From: Chara braunii
Lineage: Eukaryota > Streptophyta > Charophyceae > Charales > Characeae
Direction: 5' to 3'
DNA: 37,248 nucleotides
Assembly (NCBI GenBank): GCA_003427395.1
Contig: BFEA01000309.1
Span: 1,065,206 to 1,102,453 of the forward strand
Within the stretch, counting starts at the first letter, position 1, and each line of letters starts with the position of its first letter. Shown here piece by piece: positions 8,553 to 18,908 of this stretch. The notes beneath the pieces were generated by a model that was not told where the DNA came from, did not search any database, and was given only the letters and a program-made list of their open reading frames with translations. A program made the position numbers and the translations under genes.

Positions 8553-9292
8553 CTAAGGTAAAAGAGGGGATTCCTCCAAATCTAGAAAGAATGGATGAAA
8601 TGGTGGAAAATCGGACAGAGAGAGGAGGAAGTATGACGAGCGACCTAGAAAAAATTTTGTTTGCTATTATTGTGGTGAAGGAGGCCACACTACTACTTAC
8701 TGTAAGCCACTGAAAGAGGACGTAAAGAGTGGGGTGACAACGAAGGATGTAATGAGTCATGTTTATGACAGTCCGTGTAACAAATTGGATCCCAGGCATC
8801 CCGGAGGTATGCGACTTCTTGCCCTTAAGCATGATGAAAAAATGTAGAAAAGGAAAAACAGAAAGATTAATGTGAATGTTCACACTTTCATAGGCGAACT
8901 GTCCAAGGGACTCATACAAGAACCTGATGATTCTCTCACCATGATTGAGCTGCCCCTAAGGTCTCTAACTTTAGTGGAGGACATATTTGATGAGATTACT
9001 CCAAGCAGGTTTTCGTTATGGGAGAATTCTGCTTCCCAGATTTCCTCTAAGTTAGCAGCATTTTCTCCTAGTGCTTGTTCGGCCAACATGATGTCATTTG
9101 AAGGTGAATTACCATCAGAACTCGTTATGGAACCAGACACAATGATTGGGGAAGTGAGGAATGTTCATGCACATTTAACGCCTCAAATGATAGAAGAAGA
9201 GAAAAGAAGGAAGGCCGAGGAGACTCTAGTTGAAATCCTTGATGATCAAGAACCAGAACCCTTGCTCAAAGAAGTGAGCGAGGGAAGAAGAG

Positions 9293-9810
9293 AACAAAAA
9301 AAATTACCAGAATCAAATATTCATTCTATAGTAAAATTACACTCTAAATTTCAAATTTTCATTCCATCTTAAAAAATGTCATTCTAATTTTAAAAATTTA
9401 TATCTTACTTGAGAACTTTCCTTCCAAGAATGGGGTATCCCTTCTTATTTGAACTGCATGCTAGGGATGAAATGAAAGTCTGGATGAGTTTATACAATGT
9501 TTTAATTGGATTGCATTTCTAAATAAGGATTTTCACTCATAAATATGTTAATCCAATATAAATTATAGATATTTGTTGTAGTAGAATGAAAGTTTAATTA
9601 AAATATTTCATAAACTCGTCGACAATTTCATTTCATCTTGAACAAATAGATGTAGTTGGAAGAGAAAACTTATATTTAGACGGTAACTTATAAAAAAAAA
9701 CTGTAAATTTTAGAATTGGAGAAACATTGGAATGATAATTTATAAATATGAAGGATTTTTTTTTATGGAATGTTTTTTCAACTCTCATTTCTCGTGGGAA
9801 TTTTTATGTT
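9293..9810. mobile_element. 518-bp AT-rich TIR insertion (MITE-like) in gypsy copy A
   Basis: Sequence absent from copy B interrupts the Gag-protease linker. Flanks are ...gaagaagag before and gagaaaatttc after, while copy B reads ...gaagaagataaaatttc, an empty site. That leaves a 3-bp duplication (gag at 9290-9292 and 9811-9813). The ends are imperfect inverted repeats: left aacaaaaaaaattacca, right (reverse complement) aacataaaaattccca. The insert is very AT-rich and has no transposase. The 3-bp duplication would suit PIF/Harbinger or CACTA-type non-autonomous elements; the exact family is not settled. Confidence 0.75.
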
Positions 9811-10838
9811 GAGAAAATTTCTACTCAAGAGTGAATTAGAGGGTAAAACAGTGATTGTGGATGTAATTACTAAGATGTTGAAAGAAACAGAAGTACCCTT
9901 GTCTTTCAAGGAGGCAATGACACTAGCACCCAAGTTGAGAGATAAATTGAAGAAATTAATTGAGAAGGAAAGAATGAAAGTTAATCACTTGGGATGAGTC
10001 TTTCCTAGTCAGGTTAACAGGACCTTGCCCGAATGTAAGATGAGATTCGCAACCAACCATGGGTTGTGGCTATTTAACAATCTATATTAATTAGGTGAAA
10101 ATTCGAGCCCTAGTGGATTCTGGGGCGGAGATGATACTTATCTCTCAGAAGGCAATGAAAGCCTGTGACCTGACTATTGATAGACCTGCGAGGCAAACAC
10201 TAAGTAATATTGCTGGAAAACTCTTCGTGGCAGAATTTATTGACAATTTACCTATTAGAGTTGGGATGATCACAACCGATCTATTGGAATTCGTGATACC
10301 AGACTTGGACCATGACTGTGTTTTGGGCATTCCGTTCTTACACAGGATGGAGGCCGTCCAGTTCTTCAGTCATGAAGGGCCGTCCTTCATCCGTCTGTAA
10401 GACCCGAAAACTGCACAAGAACAGACCTTCATGGTTTGTTCGGCTTATCATCATGACTGTCTTTTGGGCACTCCGTTCTTACATAGGATGGAGGTCGTCC
10501 AGTTCTTCAGTCATGAAGGGTCGTCCTGGATTAGTCTGCAAGACCCGGAAACTGCACAGGAACAGACCTTCATGGTTTGTTCGGCTTATCATCACAAACA
10601 CAAGATATTAGCCAACTCAATTAGAAGGGAAGAATCTGCTGAGAGGATAAGAAAAATAAAAGGGAAAGATAAACATGAATTTAAGGAGGAAGTTTCAATT
10701 GATATTAGTCAAATTTCAAAGATGGTGAAAGCTTTTGGCAAACTTCAAGACGAAGATGGACAGATTAAGGCATTTAAGAAGGTTGTCGAGACTACAAAGG
10801 GTGGAAAAATGGAATTGAAGTTTGCTCAACATGAATAG
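9811..10838 (+). pseudogene. pro: Aspartic protease region of gypsy copy A
   Basis: After a conserved linker (to 9997), the frame opened at 10095 carries the retropepsin active site LVDSGAEM (Asp-Ser-Gly at 10116-10124) and the downstream hydrophobic ILG-like motif as VLGIPFL. These are typical of Ty3/gypsy proteases, which cut the polyprotein in the particle. A TAA at 10398-10400 replaces a CAA seen in copy B. A 141-bp tandem duplication follows, after which the same frame runs to 10838 through a basic, Lys-rich connector to RT. Confidence 0.8.
10311..10592 (+). repeat. Tandem duplication of 141 bp
   Basis: 10311-10451 and 10452-10592 are near-identical (catgactgt.ttttgggca.tccgttcttaca). 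Period 141 keeps the frame. Copy B has a single unit here, so the duplication arose after the copies separated. It repeats the end of the protease domain. Confidence 0.92.
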
Positions 10839-10859
10839 TTACTAGGTAAAAAAAAAAAA

Positions 10860-12140
10860 ACAAGCCCAAAGAGGTGAAAAAGAACTCGGTGGTTGTCCTA
10901 ATAGAAAAGGATTATGACGAGGCACTGGAAAAAGAAAGGACGATTATCAAAACATTAAGGAAATCTTCAAAACTTGGGAATACAGTCACCAGGGAAAGAT
11001 TTGACGCGATGAAGATAGACTCTAATGAATTTATTCTGCCCTAAGAGAATGATATATCTTCACGGTGTGTCAAAAGTTCTCTGGTGCATTTTCCTTTAAT
11101 GATGAAGAAAGAGGGCAGTTGGATGTAGATATGATTAAGATGGCAAAAATCTGGACAGTTGATCATATCCCTTGGAATGACAGAACAACCAAGTATGCCC
11201 TGAAAGAAGAGGCAGAAGTAGTAAAATACCTTGATAAGAAAATTGTCTCTAATGTTGCTGAACCTGCTGATGGACCATATGCTAACCACTGATTTTGCTT
11301 TTGAAAACTAGGGGGTGGACTAAGATGGATACATAATCTTCAGAAGCTCAACTCAGTAACGGTATGTGATGCAGGTAGCCTCCCTAATGTTGATATCCTT
11401 TCCGAATCCTTTGTTGGTCGATGCATTTATTCTTTAATTGATTTATATTCTGGTTATGATCAGTTTCTCATTAATCCCACTAATCGACCAATGACTCTCA
11501 TGCACACGCCAGGGGGCCTCATCCAGATGTGTGTGGTGCCTCAAGGTTGGACTAATGGTGTGGCGGTGGTTCAAAGGGATATGATCAAAGTCATGGAGGA
11601 CATCTCACCTGAGATATCTAGTCATTATATAATTATATTGATGATAATCATCTGAAGGGACCTATGGTACGAGATGAGACTTTGGTTGGGGATGACGTCA
11701 GGAAGTTTGTCTGGGAACATGCTGAAGGCGTAAAGCTAATCCTGGAAAGACTTCAAAAGTATAATCTGACTGCCAGTGGACCAAAATCACTTCTCTTTCA
11801 AGCAGAGGTCACAGTTTTAGGCTTCAAATATTTCTCCAAGGGTAGGAGCCCTGACCCTAAGAAGATAAACAAAATTTTGAACTGGCCTCTGCCCCTCAAG
11901 TGGGGAACAGATGGCAGAAGCTTCTTGGGTGTTTGTGGGTTCTGGAGGATTTTCATACCTCATTTTGCTACCCTTGCAAAACCTCTGAGGGAAATTGTGA
12001 GACAAGGGGCTGACTTATCTTGGACTGAGAAAAGACATACTGCTACAGAAACTTTGCAGGAGAAATTAAAAGATAGTGGTGTAGTGTCGGAAGTGCCTTA
12101 CTATGATGATGAAGGGGGTAGACCCTTCCTTCATCATTAA
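10860..12140 (+). pseudogene. pol: Reverse transcriptase of gypsy copy A, broken
   Basis: The N-terminal part is open at 11065-11292 (FSGAFSFNDEERG, then Lys-rich). A frameshifted middle part (about 11,323-11,640) carries finger motifs RWIHNLQKLNSVTV, motif A region YSLIDLYSGYDQF, and VPQGWTN. The catalytic YIDD is at 11634-11645. An 8-bp insertion just before it, relative to copy B, shifts the frame. The rest is open at 11664-12140 through the thumb and connection (FLGVCGFWRIFIPHF, then LSWTEK). All key RT motifs of the Ty3/gypsy type are visible but spread over different frames, so no enzyme can be made. Confidence 0.88.
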
Positions 12141-12681
12141 GGCAGATAGAGGGTCAGTTGCTCTGGGTGGTGTACTCATACATAAGGATGAGAATGGTAG
12201 AGAAAGACCTCTAAGGTTTGAGAGTAGGACTCTCAACTCCATAGAAAGAGGCTACACCCAGTTCAGGAAAGAGCTGCTGGTCATTATCCACTATCTCATG
12301 TGCTTCAGACACTATGCCCTTGGAAGAAGATTCATTCTGAGAACTGATGCATCTGCTGTGATTGGTGCAATTAAGAAACACCAACAAGTGGATCCAACAG
12401 TGAACAGATGGATAACCTTCATTTGGACCTTTGATTCTGGCTTGGAAAAAATTCTGACTGAAAAGAATAGGGCAGATGACCCAAGTCGAATTGAATGGAG
12501 GAAAGATGATGAAGAAGAGAATATTGAAGGAACTTTTGAAGAATCTTCTTATGTTGATAATTTTCTGGATGAGAACGATGATGAAGATTATGAAGTACCA
12601 AACTCTTATAAGTGGAGTTATGACCTGAAGAAAGAGACAGCTGGGGAGAAATTTTCGATGCCTATGTCTATGAGACTATGA
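12103..12681 (+). pseudogene. pol: RNase H domain and linker of gypsy copy A
   Basis: This frame (offset from the RT frame by a frameshift at about 12,120) has the RNase H signature: KADRGS with the first Asp, FRKELLVI with the Glu, LRTDASA with the second Asp and NRADDPSR with the last Asp. All four acidic positions are kept. An acidic linker (Asp/Glu-rich) follows to 12681. This domain is missing from copy B by deletion. In the family it removes the RNA strand during cDNA synthesis. Confidence 0.85.
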
Positions 12682-12914
12682 CTCAATTCTTGGAAAAGAA
12701 GAGGAGGAAAAACCTAATGACTGGTATGCAAAGATCAACGCAGCAGTTGTGGTAGCCCATGAGATAGGGGAAGGTTCAGGCTCAAAGAATGAAGAAGAAA
12801 GTGAGAAGAAAGAGGAAGAGATATTATTCATTTTTGAAGAATACGATGGGATCTACCAAGAGGTTGGGAAGAAAATGAAAAGATAACAGTTAAAGAAATA
12901 TTATTGCAAGAATT

Positions 12915-14069
12915 CAAGGAAAAAGTATAAGCTAAAGCGAGGTCACCTCTTTGTGGATGGCAAGGGAGGACTGCCTCCATTAAGAGTGGTCTGTGGGAAA
13001 GAAAGACAACTAGAAATAATTGTTGCTCTATATGAGGGGGTTGCTGGTGGCCATAGGGCTGCAGAAGCGACCTACTCTAAGATAGTTACGCTTTACCTCT
13101 GGCCTGGCATGAGATATATGATTTACAGGTTTTGTAAATCATATGTATTGTGTCAGAAGAGGTCTACTGCAAGGACAATTGAGCCCTTATTCTATACTAT
13201 CTTGGTAAAACCAGGCAGGAGAGTTCATTTGAATCTCATCACCATGCCTCCAGCCAAGGGAGGGATGATGTACATATTGAACATTAAGGATAATATTTCT
13301 GGCTATGTTGAGGCAAAGGCTCTGAGGAGGAAGACAGTCGAGCAAGTGGATGACTGCATAGAGGAAGTCTATCTCAGATATCCCTTCATCTGAGAGTTTG
13401 TCTGAAACAGAGGGTTTGAATTCATAAATGAGATTCTAAGAAGAACGACTCTCAGACTGGGCGTCAGAATTCGATATGTAACTACTACTCAAGCGAATGC
13501 GCCGGTCGAGATACATCACAGGACTTTAAAAGACTCATTGGCTAAGTGGTGCGAAGGGAACCTCAGTAACTGGTCGAAGGTATTGAGAGCTGCAGTTTAC
13601 GTTGACAATATTATTGTCAAGAGAACCATCGATTATGCTCCATTCACTCTGTGGTATGGTCGATATGCTACTTTGCCTATTGAATGTATAATCAGGACAT
13701 GGTTAAGTCAAGAGAGTGGAAGAGAATATTATATCTTAGAACTTCTTCAGATCAGAATGAAACATATATCTGAGGTTGACCAGGCAGGTAATGAATGCCG
13801 CAGAGAGAATGACAACCATCAGATTGTCGGATCATTAGAGATGAAATAAAAAGAGGTACATAAGGAAAGAGAAACTGAAGGTTGGTGACGTTGTTCTTCT
13901 ATTCGACAGTTCTCTTGAGACACAGTGGACTAAACGATTGGAGTCCAGATGGCTTGGTCCCTATAGAATTACAGGTGAAGCAGAAGACAAAGTCTATAAG
14001 ATTCAAAGACGGATGGTTCAAGAGTCCACGACATGGTATCACGGTCAAGACTCCGTAAGTTTATCTTAA
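12915..14069 (+). pseudogene. pol: Integrase of gypsy copy A, active-site residues lost
   Basis: The zinc-binding N-domain region is recognisable (GGHRAAEATYSK, YLWPGMRYM), but the usual first His is Tyr (13031-13033) and the first Cys of the final pair is Tyr (13142-13144). In the core the first Asp is Asn (13232-13234), the second is Asn (13406-13408), and the Glu is kept (13508-13510). TGA codons stand at 13391 and 13403. The core frame ends at 13849. After a frameshift the C-terminal GPY-type module (RWLGPYRI) lies in 13854-14069. Nearly all the key changes are C-to-T or G-to-A transitions. Confidence 0.87.
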
Positions 14070-14265
14070 GAGACCCTGACCTAAACCCCACGATGACTGG
14101 AAGAAAGGAAAGAAAAGACAATCATCCAGTAAGAAGAAAGTTTCAGAAAATTGAGAGTAAACACAGTGAGACATCAAGACACAAAAAAGGGTTCAAGTTT
14201 GACAGACATTGATTATTCCTGCAAGATCAGTTCAGTGAGTTAATTTTCAGTATGTCAGATTTTCG
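14070..14265 (+). other. 3' non-coding end of gypsy copy A
   Basis: Purine-rich stretches (ggaagaaaggaaagaaaag at about 14,099, acaaaaaaggg at about 14,183) could be remnants of a polypurine tract. No LTR is recognisable before the satellite. The word tatgtcagatttt just before the satellite recurs at about 19,686. Confidence 0.4.
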
Positions 14266-15688
14266 CATCATATTACATCACAAATATGAGTGAGAAAGTC
14301 AAGTCAAACACACTGAAGCCAGTGATTGGACAACAAGTCACACTCCTTGTCGTAGCGCTAGCGAAACAAACAAACTATTACCAAGTAACTCGTGCTCACT
14401 TATCTGAGCAACTTGACTCCTGGATCGTTCACACGTGCAGTAGATAGCATTATATCAAATCACAAATATGCGTGAGAAAGTCAAGTCAAACACATTGAAG
14501 CGAGTGACTGGACAGCGAGTCACACTCCTCGTCATAGCGCTAGCGAAACAAATAAATTATTATCAAGTAACGTGTGCTCACTTATCCCAGCCACTTGACT
14601 CCAGGATTGTTCACACGTGCAGTAGATAGCATCATATCACATCACAAATATGAGTGAGAAAATCAAGTCAAGCACACTGAAGCGAGTAACTGAACAACAA
14701 GTTACACTCCTCGTCGTAGCACTAGCGAAACAAACAAACTGTTACCAAGTAACCCGTGCTCACTTATCCTAGCCACTTGACTTCGGGATCCTTCACACGT
14801 GAAGTAGATAGCATCATATCACATCACAAATATGCGTGAGAAAGTCAAGTCAAACACACTAAAGCGAGTGACTGAACAACAAGTCACACTCCTCGTCGTA
14901 GCACTAGCGAAACAAACTAACTGTTACCAAGTAACTCGTGCTCACTTATCCCAGCCACTTAACTCCGGGATTGTTCACACGTGCAGTAGATAGCATCATA
15001 TCACATCACAATTATGCGTGAGAAATTCAAGTCAAACACACTGAAGCGAGTGACTGAACAACAAGTCACACTCCTCGTCGTAGCGCTAGTGAAAGAAACA
15101 AAATGTTACGAAGTAACTCGCGCTCAGTTATCCCAGCAATTTGACTCTGGGATCGTTCACACGTGGAGTAGATAGCATCATATCACATCACAAATATGCG
15201 TGAGAAAGTCAAGTTAAACACACTGAAGCGAGTGACTGGACAGCAAGTCACACTCCTCGTCGTAGCGCTAGTGAAAGAAACAAAATGTCACGAAGTAACT
15301 CGCACTCACTTATCCCAGCCATTTGACTCTGGGATCGTTCACACGTGCAGTAGATAGCATCATATCACATCACAAATATGCGTGAGAAAGTCAAGTCAAA
15401 CACACTGAAGCGAGTGACTGGACAGCAAGTCACACTCCTCGTCGTAGCGCTAGCTAAACAAACAAACTATTACCAAGTAACTCGTGCTCACTTCGGATCG
15501 TTCACACGTGCAGTAGATAGCATCATATCACATCACAAATATGTGTGAGAAAGTCAAGTCAAACACACTGAAGCGAGTGACTGGACAACAAGTCACACTC
15601 CTCGTCGCAACGCTAGCGAAACAAACAAACTGTAACCAAGTAACTCGTGCTCACTTATCCCAGCCACTTGACTCCGGGATCGTTCACT
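14266..15688. repeat. 182-bp tandem satellite, main array (about eight units)
   Basis: Using the anchor caaatatg, units start at 14281, 14463, 14645, 14827, 15009 (one base changed), 15191, 15373 and 15536. Spacings are 182 bp six times and 163 bp once; the short unit (15373-15535) lacks 19 bp around the word atcccagccacttgactc. Units are highly similar and carry cacgtg, gcgctagcg and an imperfect gtgact...agtcac inverted pair. Length and organisation resemble plant centromeric or heterochromatic satellites, but no centromere role can be claimed from sequence. The right end stops at ...gatcgttcac where the Penelope-like element begins. Confidence 0.95.
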
Positions 15689-17033
15689 TAAGCCAGTGTC
15701 GTCGTTAGTTTCGAAACAGTCGGAAGGTTGAAATGACTACCGGTCGGAATCCTTGACAATAGAAAATTAAGTCCCTTGGCAACCACCCTCCCAGTACGAA
15801 CCATAGGTTCGCTATAGGTAGGGCAGATAGGGCGATACCTAGTCATGTCCTTATGTTTCGGAATGACATAGGTTTTGCCTACAGATCTGAAGTTATCCCA
15901 ACGCTCAAACTTCTGTAACCCAACAACCTTCATGTCCTCCCTGACTTCCCGAAGTGCAACAAATTCTAGACCATGAACAATCATGTAACCGGGATTCCGG
16001 ACAAAAGTATTCATCATTGCCTCATAATAGATCTGAGGGCACATCACAACAGTCTCCCCGGGTTCCGATCTAAGGGAGTCAGAACCAACCCCTCAAACTG
16101 ATGTTTCAATCTCACGATATCACTAATATGCAAGCGAGAGCCTCCTACCTCACAGGGTGAGGTCATACAAGATGACAAGATCTCCAACGGTATGCGAGGT
16201 AGGCTCCCTCGGAGGTTCCTCAGGTTCCCAAAGCCAAGTTCAACTTCATAACGTAATGACGACAGTCGGTCAGCCCTATGGGCAAGCAGAATCTTATTCG
16301 CATTGGTTAACATGTGATGGTCGACGAACTCCTTCTTCAAACCGAAGTGCTCGTGCCCATCCACACGCGGATAGGGTAGTCATGTGCAATGACAGCTCAA
16401 CACCTTACAAGTATTGTATTCCCTGTAGTTGTGCAACAACTCGCCCACTGTCTCATTTTTCGTCCAGACGATCCGAGTCTTCCTTTGGGTCCTTCGTAGG
16501 AAGCAGAGGGGTAAGTCACATTTCATCAAAATGTCGTTAACTACTTTACGTAAAGCACAAACGCTAATCCTATCATCAAATATGACTTTGATCAATAAGG
16601 CAGCGCTCAAACTGAGACCAAATTTGTTGAGAAAAATGCGAGAAACCAGCCTGCGAAGATACTTCCTCGTTGACTTCTTAGAGAAGTCCTTAATCGCATT
16701 ATACAATCAAAGCAAAGATCGCATATCCCACTTCCCGATTCTATCCGTGACACGCACATTCTTCAAGAGAGATAACAACAGGCCTTTCAAAAAGCGACAC
16801 TTGGGCTTCCATGATACAATATACTCAATCCTCAACATTCCCCCACACTCGAACCATGTCTTACAGTCTTTAAGTAGACGAGATTAGGAATCACGCACCA
16901 CCTTGGTAGAGCCAAACTTCCTAACTATGCTCTTCCATGGTGACTGCCACGTATTCCCCCCACTCACACAAATATCAACACCATGAGTACCGGCTGCCTC
17001 CTGCTCCTTCAATGGTTCAAATAGATCCAGATG
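15689..17033 (-). pseudogene. Penelope-type reverse transcriptase, N-terminal half only
   Basis: Downstream of GIY-YIG the same frame continues with a few stops (about 16,888, 16,707, 16,377). Recognisable pieces are a basic helical region (open 16706-16380), a segment open at 16364-16044 that ends with Leu-Thr-Pro-Leu-Asp-Arg-Asn-Pro-Gly, then, after loss of one base in a G run near 16,050, CPQIYYEAM and the RT finger motif KHKDMTRYRPICP (in 16047-15688). This fits the start of a Penelope-type RT. Motifs A, C (the Asp-Asp pair) and beyond are missing because the sequence changes to satellite at 15,688. Confidence 0.7.
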
Positions 17034-17460
17034 CTAATCAATTGACCCAGTCAAACGGAAACGAATAGGTGTTACCCGCTGGACGTCATGGGTGGACTTT
17101 CCAAGACGACTACGTTCCTTTCTACCGTGGGCCCTACCCTTATTATTACGACAGTGACTCTTCCGCACCCCAGACGTATTCAGGAACGGCGACCATTGAC
17201 GGATATACACACCCTCCAATTTCCTCAACTCATCATTGATAATTGTGTCCACGGGAACCAAAACATAGTTCTCAGTGCCAAAGCACCCTAACCAACGATA
17301 GAAGTGATTCGGGGAACGATTCTTAGGCGCATAGATATGCTCACGCCAGCGGACATCCAAATGTCTAAATGTCTTCCCAACGTACTGCGACTTGCAGTAG
17401 GGCGAAACCGCTACGTACACACTTGACTTAATGTTAACGAAATCAGGTCCAAAATTATCT
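17034..17460 (-). pseudogene. GIY-YIG endonuclease domain of the Penelope-like element
   Basis: The first motif appears as VYV (17420 downwards) and the second as YVG followed by Lys-Thr. The Arg of the catalytic helix is in VRWREH, and the catalytic Glu in KLEGVYIRQW is followed by a Pro-Phe-Leu-Asn-Thr turn, all within about 85 residues (17175-17425). All key positions of the family are present. In Penelope-like elements this nuclease nicks the target DNA for target-primed reverse transcription. The segment after it is basic and ends at TAG 17034-17036. It is in the same frame as the domains on both sides; an in-frame TGA lies about 20 codons upstream. Confidence 0.82.
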
Positions 17461-17639
17461 AAAAGTCAAACCCAAACATCAACACATTTGCGCGTCCAAC
17501 GGATTTCTCCATAAAGTGAGAGATTTACAACCAGAAGCCTTAATAGTTCCTCAATTTGAGCATCGACAACATCTAGTAAAGAACGCAGGTTCGTAAGGCA
17601 GCGAATGATACACCACAAGTCAGCAATACTAAAAATACA

Positions 17640-18908
17640 TCAAGCATTTTCATGGACTTCCTCAGCCTCGGCGGGTACCTCGGTGCACACCACTGGTGTC
17701 TCGGTCATATCTTCGTCATCGTCTGTGCCGTACGCCACGTGTGTACGATGTGCTGCAATATCAAATATGGCTTCAAACTTACCATTATATGGTATGCCCT
17801 CATCCTTGCAGATATTCTGCAGGACAAGAGCATCCAAGTTCTTGAGGTCACTCAACACTCGTTTCTCAAACTTCAGTCTTCGGACAATCCGGATGGCCGT
17901 GGGAATGTTTTTACGAATGGATGGCGGGGTCTTTCTTGGTATGATGGTCTTCTGTGTACGCGCTTTGGACCTCGTCAACCTCCCTGAGATCCCGACCGGT
18001 CGCGGCCCCCGTTTCGGCGTGCACTTAGGTGGCACCTCCATTGGGGGGCTGCCTTCAAACACTACCTCCGGTCCACGCTTTCTCTTCTCAGATATACTCA
18101 ATCTCCGAGTCAGCAGGTTCAACTCCTCCGCCTCTCTACTGCTAGCGCTGCTCCCCTCCGCTGACACCGCAGGGTCCACTTTCTTCTGCTTGCCGCGAGA
18201 TACCGCCAAGCACAATTCTCATATCGCCTCACGAATCTCCTGTCGGACGTCCTCACGTACGTCGTCCCGTAATTCACCAACCCGTACAACCATCCTGACA
18301 TCCAAACTCTTGTGCAGTTCTTCCTTGACCTCGGTTTCCGTACGAGCTTTCTCCTCCTTCTTCTGCTTGCTAAGTAAGGTCGCCGCTCGTTCTGTCTCAA
18401 CCCGTTCCTCAGCTTCTTTCCTCTCAGCTTTCCTGCGCTCCTTAGCCGCCTTCTTCTGCTGCTCCAATTCTACGAATTGGCACACTGCAGTGACACTCTT
18501 CCCCATCTCAGCTACCTTCGATTCCAACGGGTCTGACTGTTGCCGCCTGCTAAGGCTTGGTCTACTCAGAGAACTGGAGCCCCCCCGGTTAGTCGACGTC
18601 GACGGGTGCCCGTTCCGTCTCAGATGTGGGCACTGATTGGCAGAGTGGCCAGGTTCGTCGCAATTGAAGCAAATCAAAGGACATCTCTGAAGGCCCCGAT
18701 CGAAGCACCACTCACCTCCAACCCTACGATCTCCATCATGTCCCATGTCTCCACTGTCCCCTCGATCGCTCCCATATCTGCGGTATCCTCCTCTTTCATA
18801 ATCACGATGCCCTCTGTACTCGCGTCCACCTCCACCGAGATTGCGGCCACCACCGACTAAATCACGGTTATCGTCGTGGCCCGCCATCACACGGGAGTCA
18901 GACCACAA
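17640..18908 (-). pseudogene. Gag-like N-terminal part of the Penelope-like polyprotein: CCHC knuckle, coiled coil, SAP-like
   Basis: From 18908 the frame reads a Gly/Arg-rich region (about residues 1-75), a Cys-x2-Cys-x4-His-x4-Cys knuckle (CFNCDEPGHSANQC, about residues 80-93), a Ser-rich linker, a highly charged Lys/Glu/Arg coiled coil (about 130-200), then TGA at 18219-18221, where other copies probably have Arg (CGA to TGA). The same frame continues to 17640 with a basic Pro-rich segment and a SAP-like helix pair (LKNLDALVLQNICKDEGI, then a Gly-Lys-Phe-Glu-Ala-Ile turn). The knuckle would bind RNA and the SAP-like part DNA. The apparent 343-residue plus-strand frame at 17605-18636 is its antisense shadow. 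An ATG at 18884-18882 is an alternative start. Confidence 0.75.

Larger units (their letters stand above)
7696..9292 (+). pseudogene. gag: Gag of gypsy copy A (CCHC zinc knuckle), broken
   Basis: The ATG at 7696 starts a clear Gag: a basic Ser-rich N-terminus, then a helical capsid-like region (CFRGSQVNNFLDEYELFG and downstream) to 8214. A 14-bp repeat expansion introduces a stop there. The same reading resumes (8236-8556) and ends in a poly-Asp tract followed by a stop. The nucleocapsid motif at 8662-8703 is intact: Cys-x2-Cys-x4-His-x4-Cys (CYYCGEGGHTTTYC). A linker open from 8872 to 9292 (conserved in copy B) leads to the protease and is cut by the AT-rich insertion at 9293. In a working element this protein would package the RNA into a cytoplasmic particle. 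It cannot be made whole here. Confidence 0.85.
7379..14265 (+). mobile_element. Ty3/gypsy-type LTR retrotransposon, copy A, 5'-truncated and decayed
   Basis: The domain order is Gag with CCHC knuckle, aspartic protease, reverse transcriptase (YIDD), RNase H, integrase with a GPY-type C-terminus; this order is that of Ty3/gypsy. It is co-linear with copy B (from about 32,920) and very similar by eye. Relative to B, homology starts abruptly at about 7379, so the 5' LTR, the primer site and all module repeats present before Gag in B are missing here. The 3' end runs into the satellite at about 14,266 without a recognisable LTR. Lesions include many stops, frameshifts, a 14-bp minisatellite, a 141-bp tandem duplication and a 518-bp insertion. 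Confidence 0.88.

Noticed and set aside
8356-8919. 187-codon minus-strand frame
   Set aside because: Antisense of gag; the Ile-rich run is the complement of the poly-Asp tract.
14266-15688. CRISPR-like array
   Set aside because: Units are 182-bp direct tandem copies without short repeats and unique spacers; this is a eukaryotic satellite.
13500-17100. tRNA genes
   Set aside because: Candidate B-box words such as ggttcaaatagatcc lack an A box at proper spacing and a clover-leaf fold. No tRNA was found in the window.
17605-18636. Longest open frame in the window (343 codons, plus strand)
   Set aside because: It is antisense to the CCHC/SAP-like part of the Penelope-like element. Its Ser/Arg/Leu-rich product is the shadow of the charged minus-strand protein.
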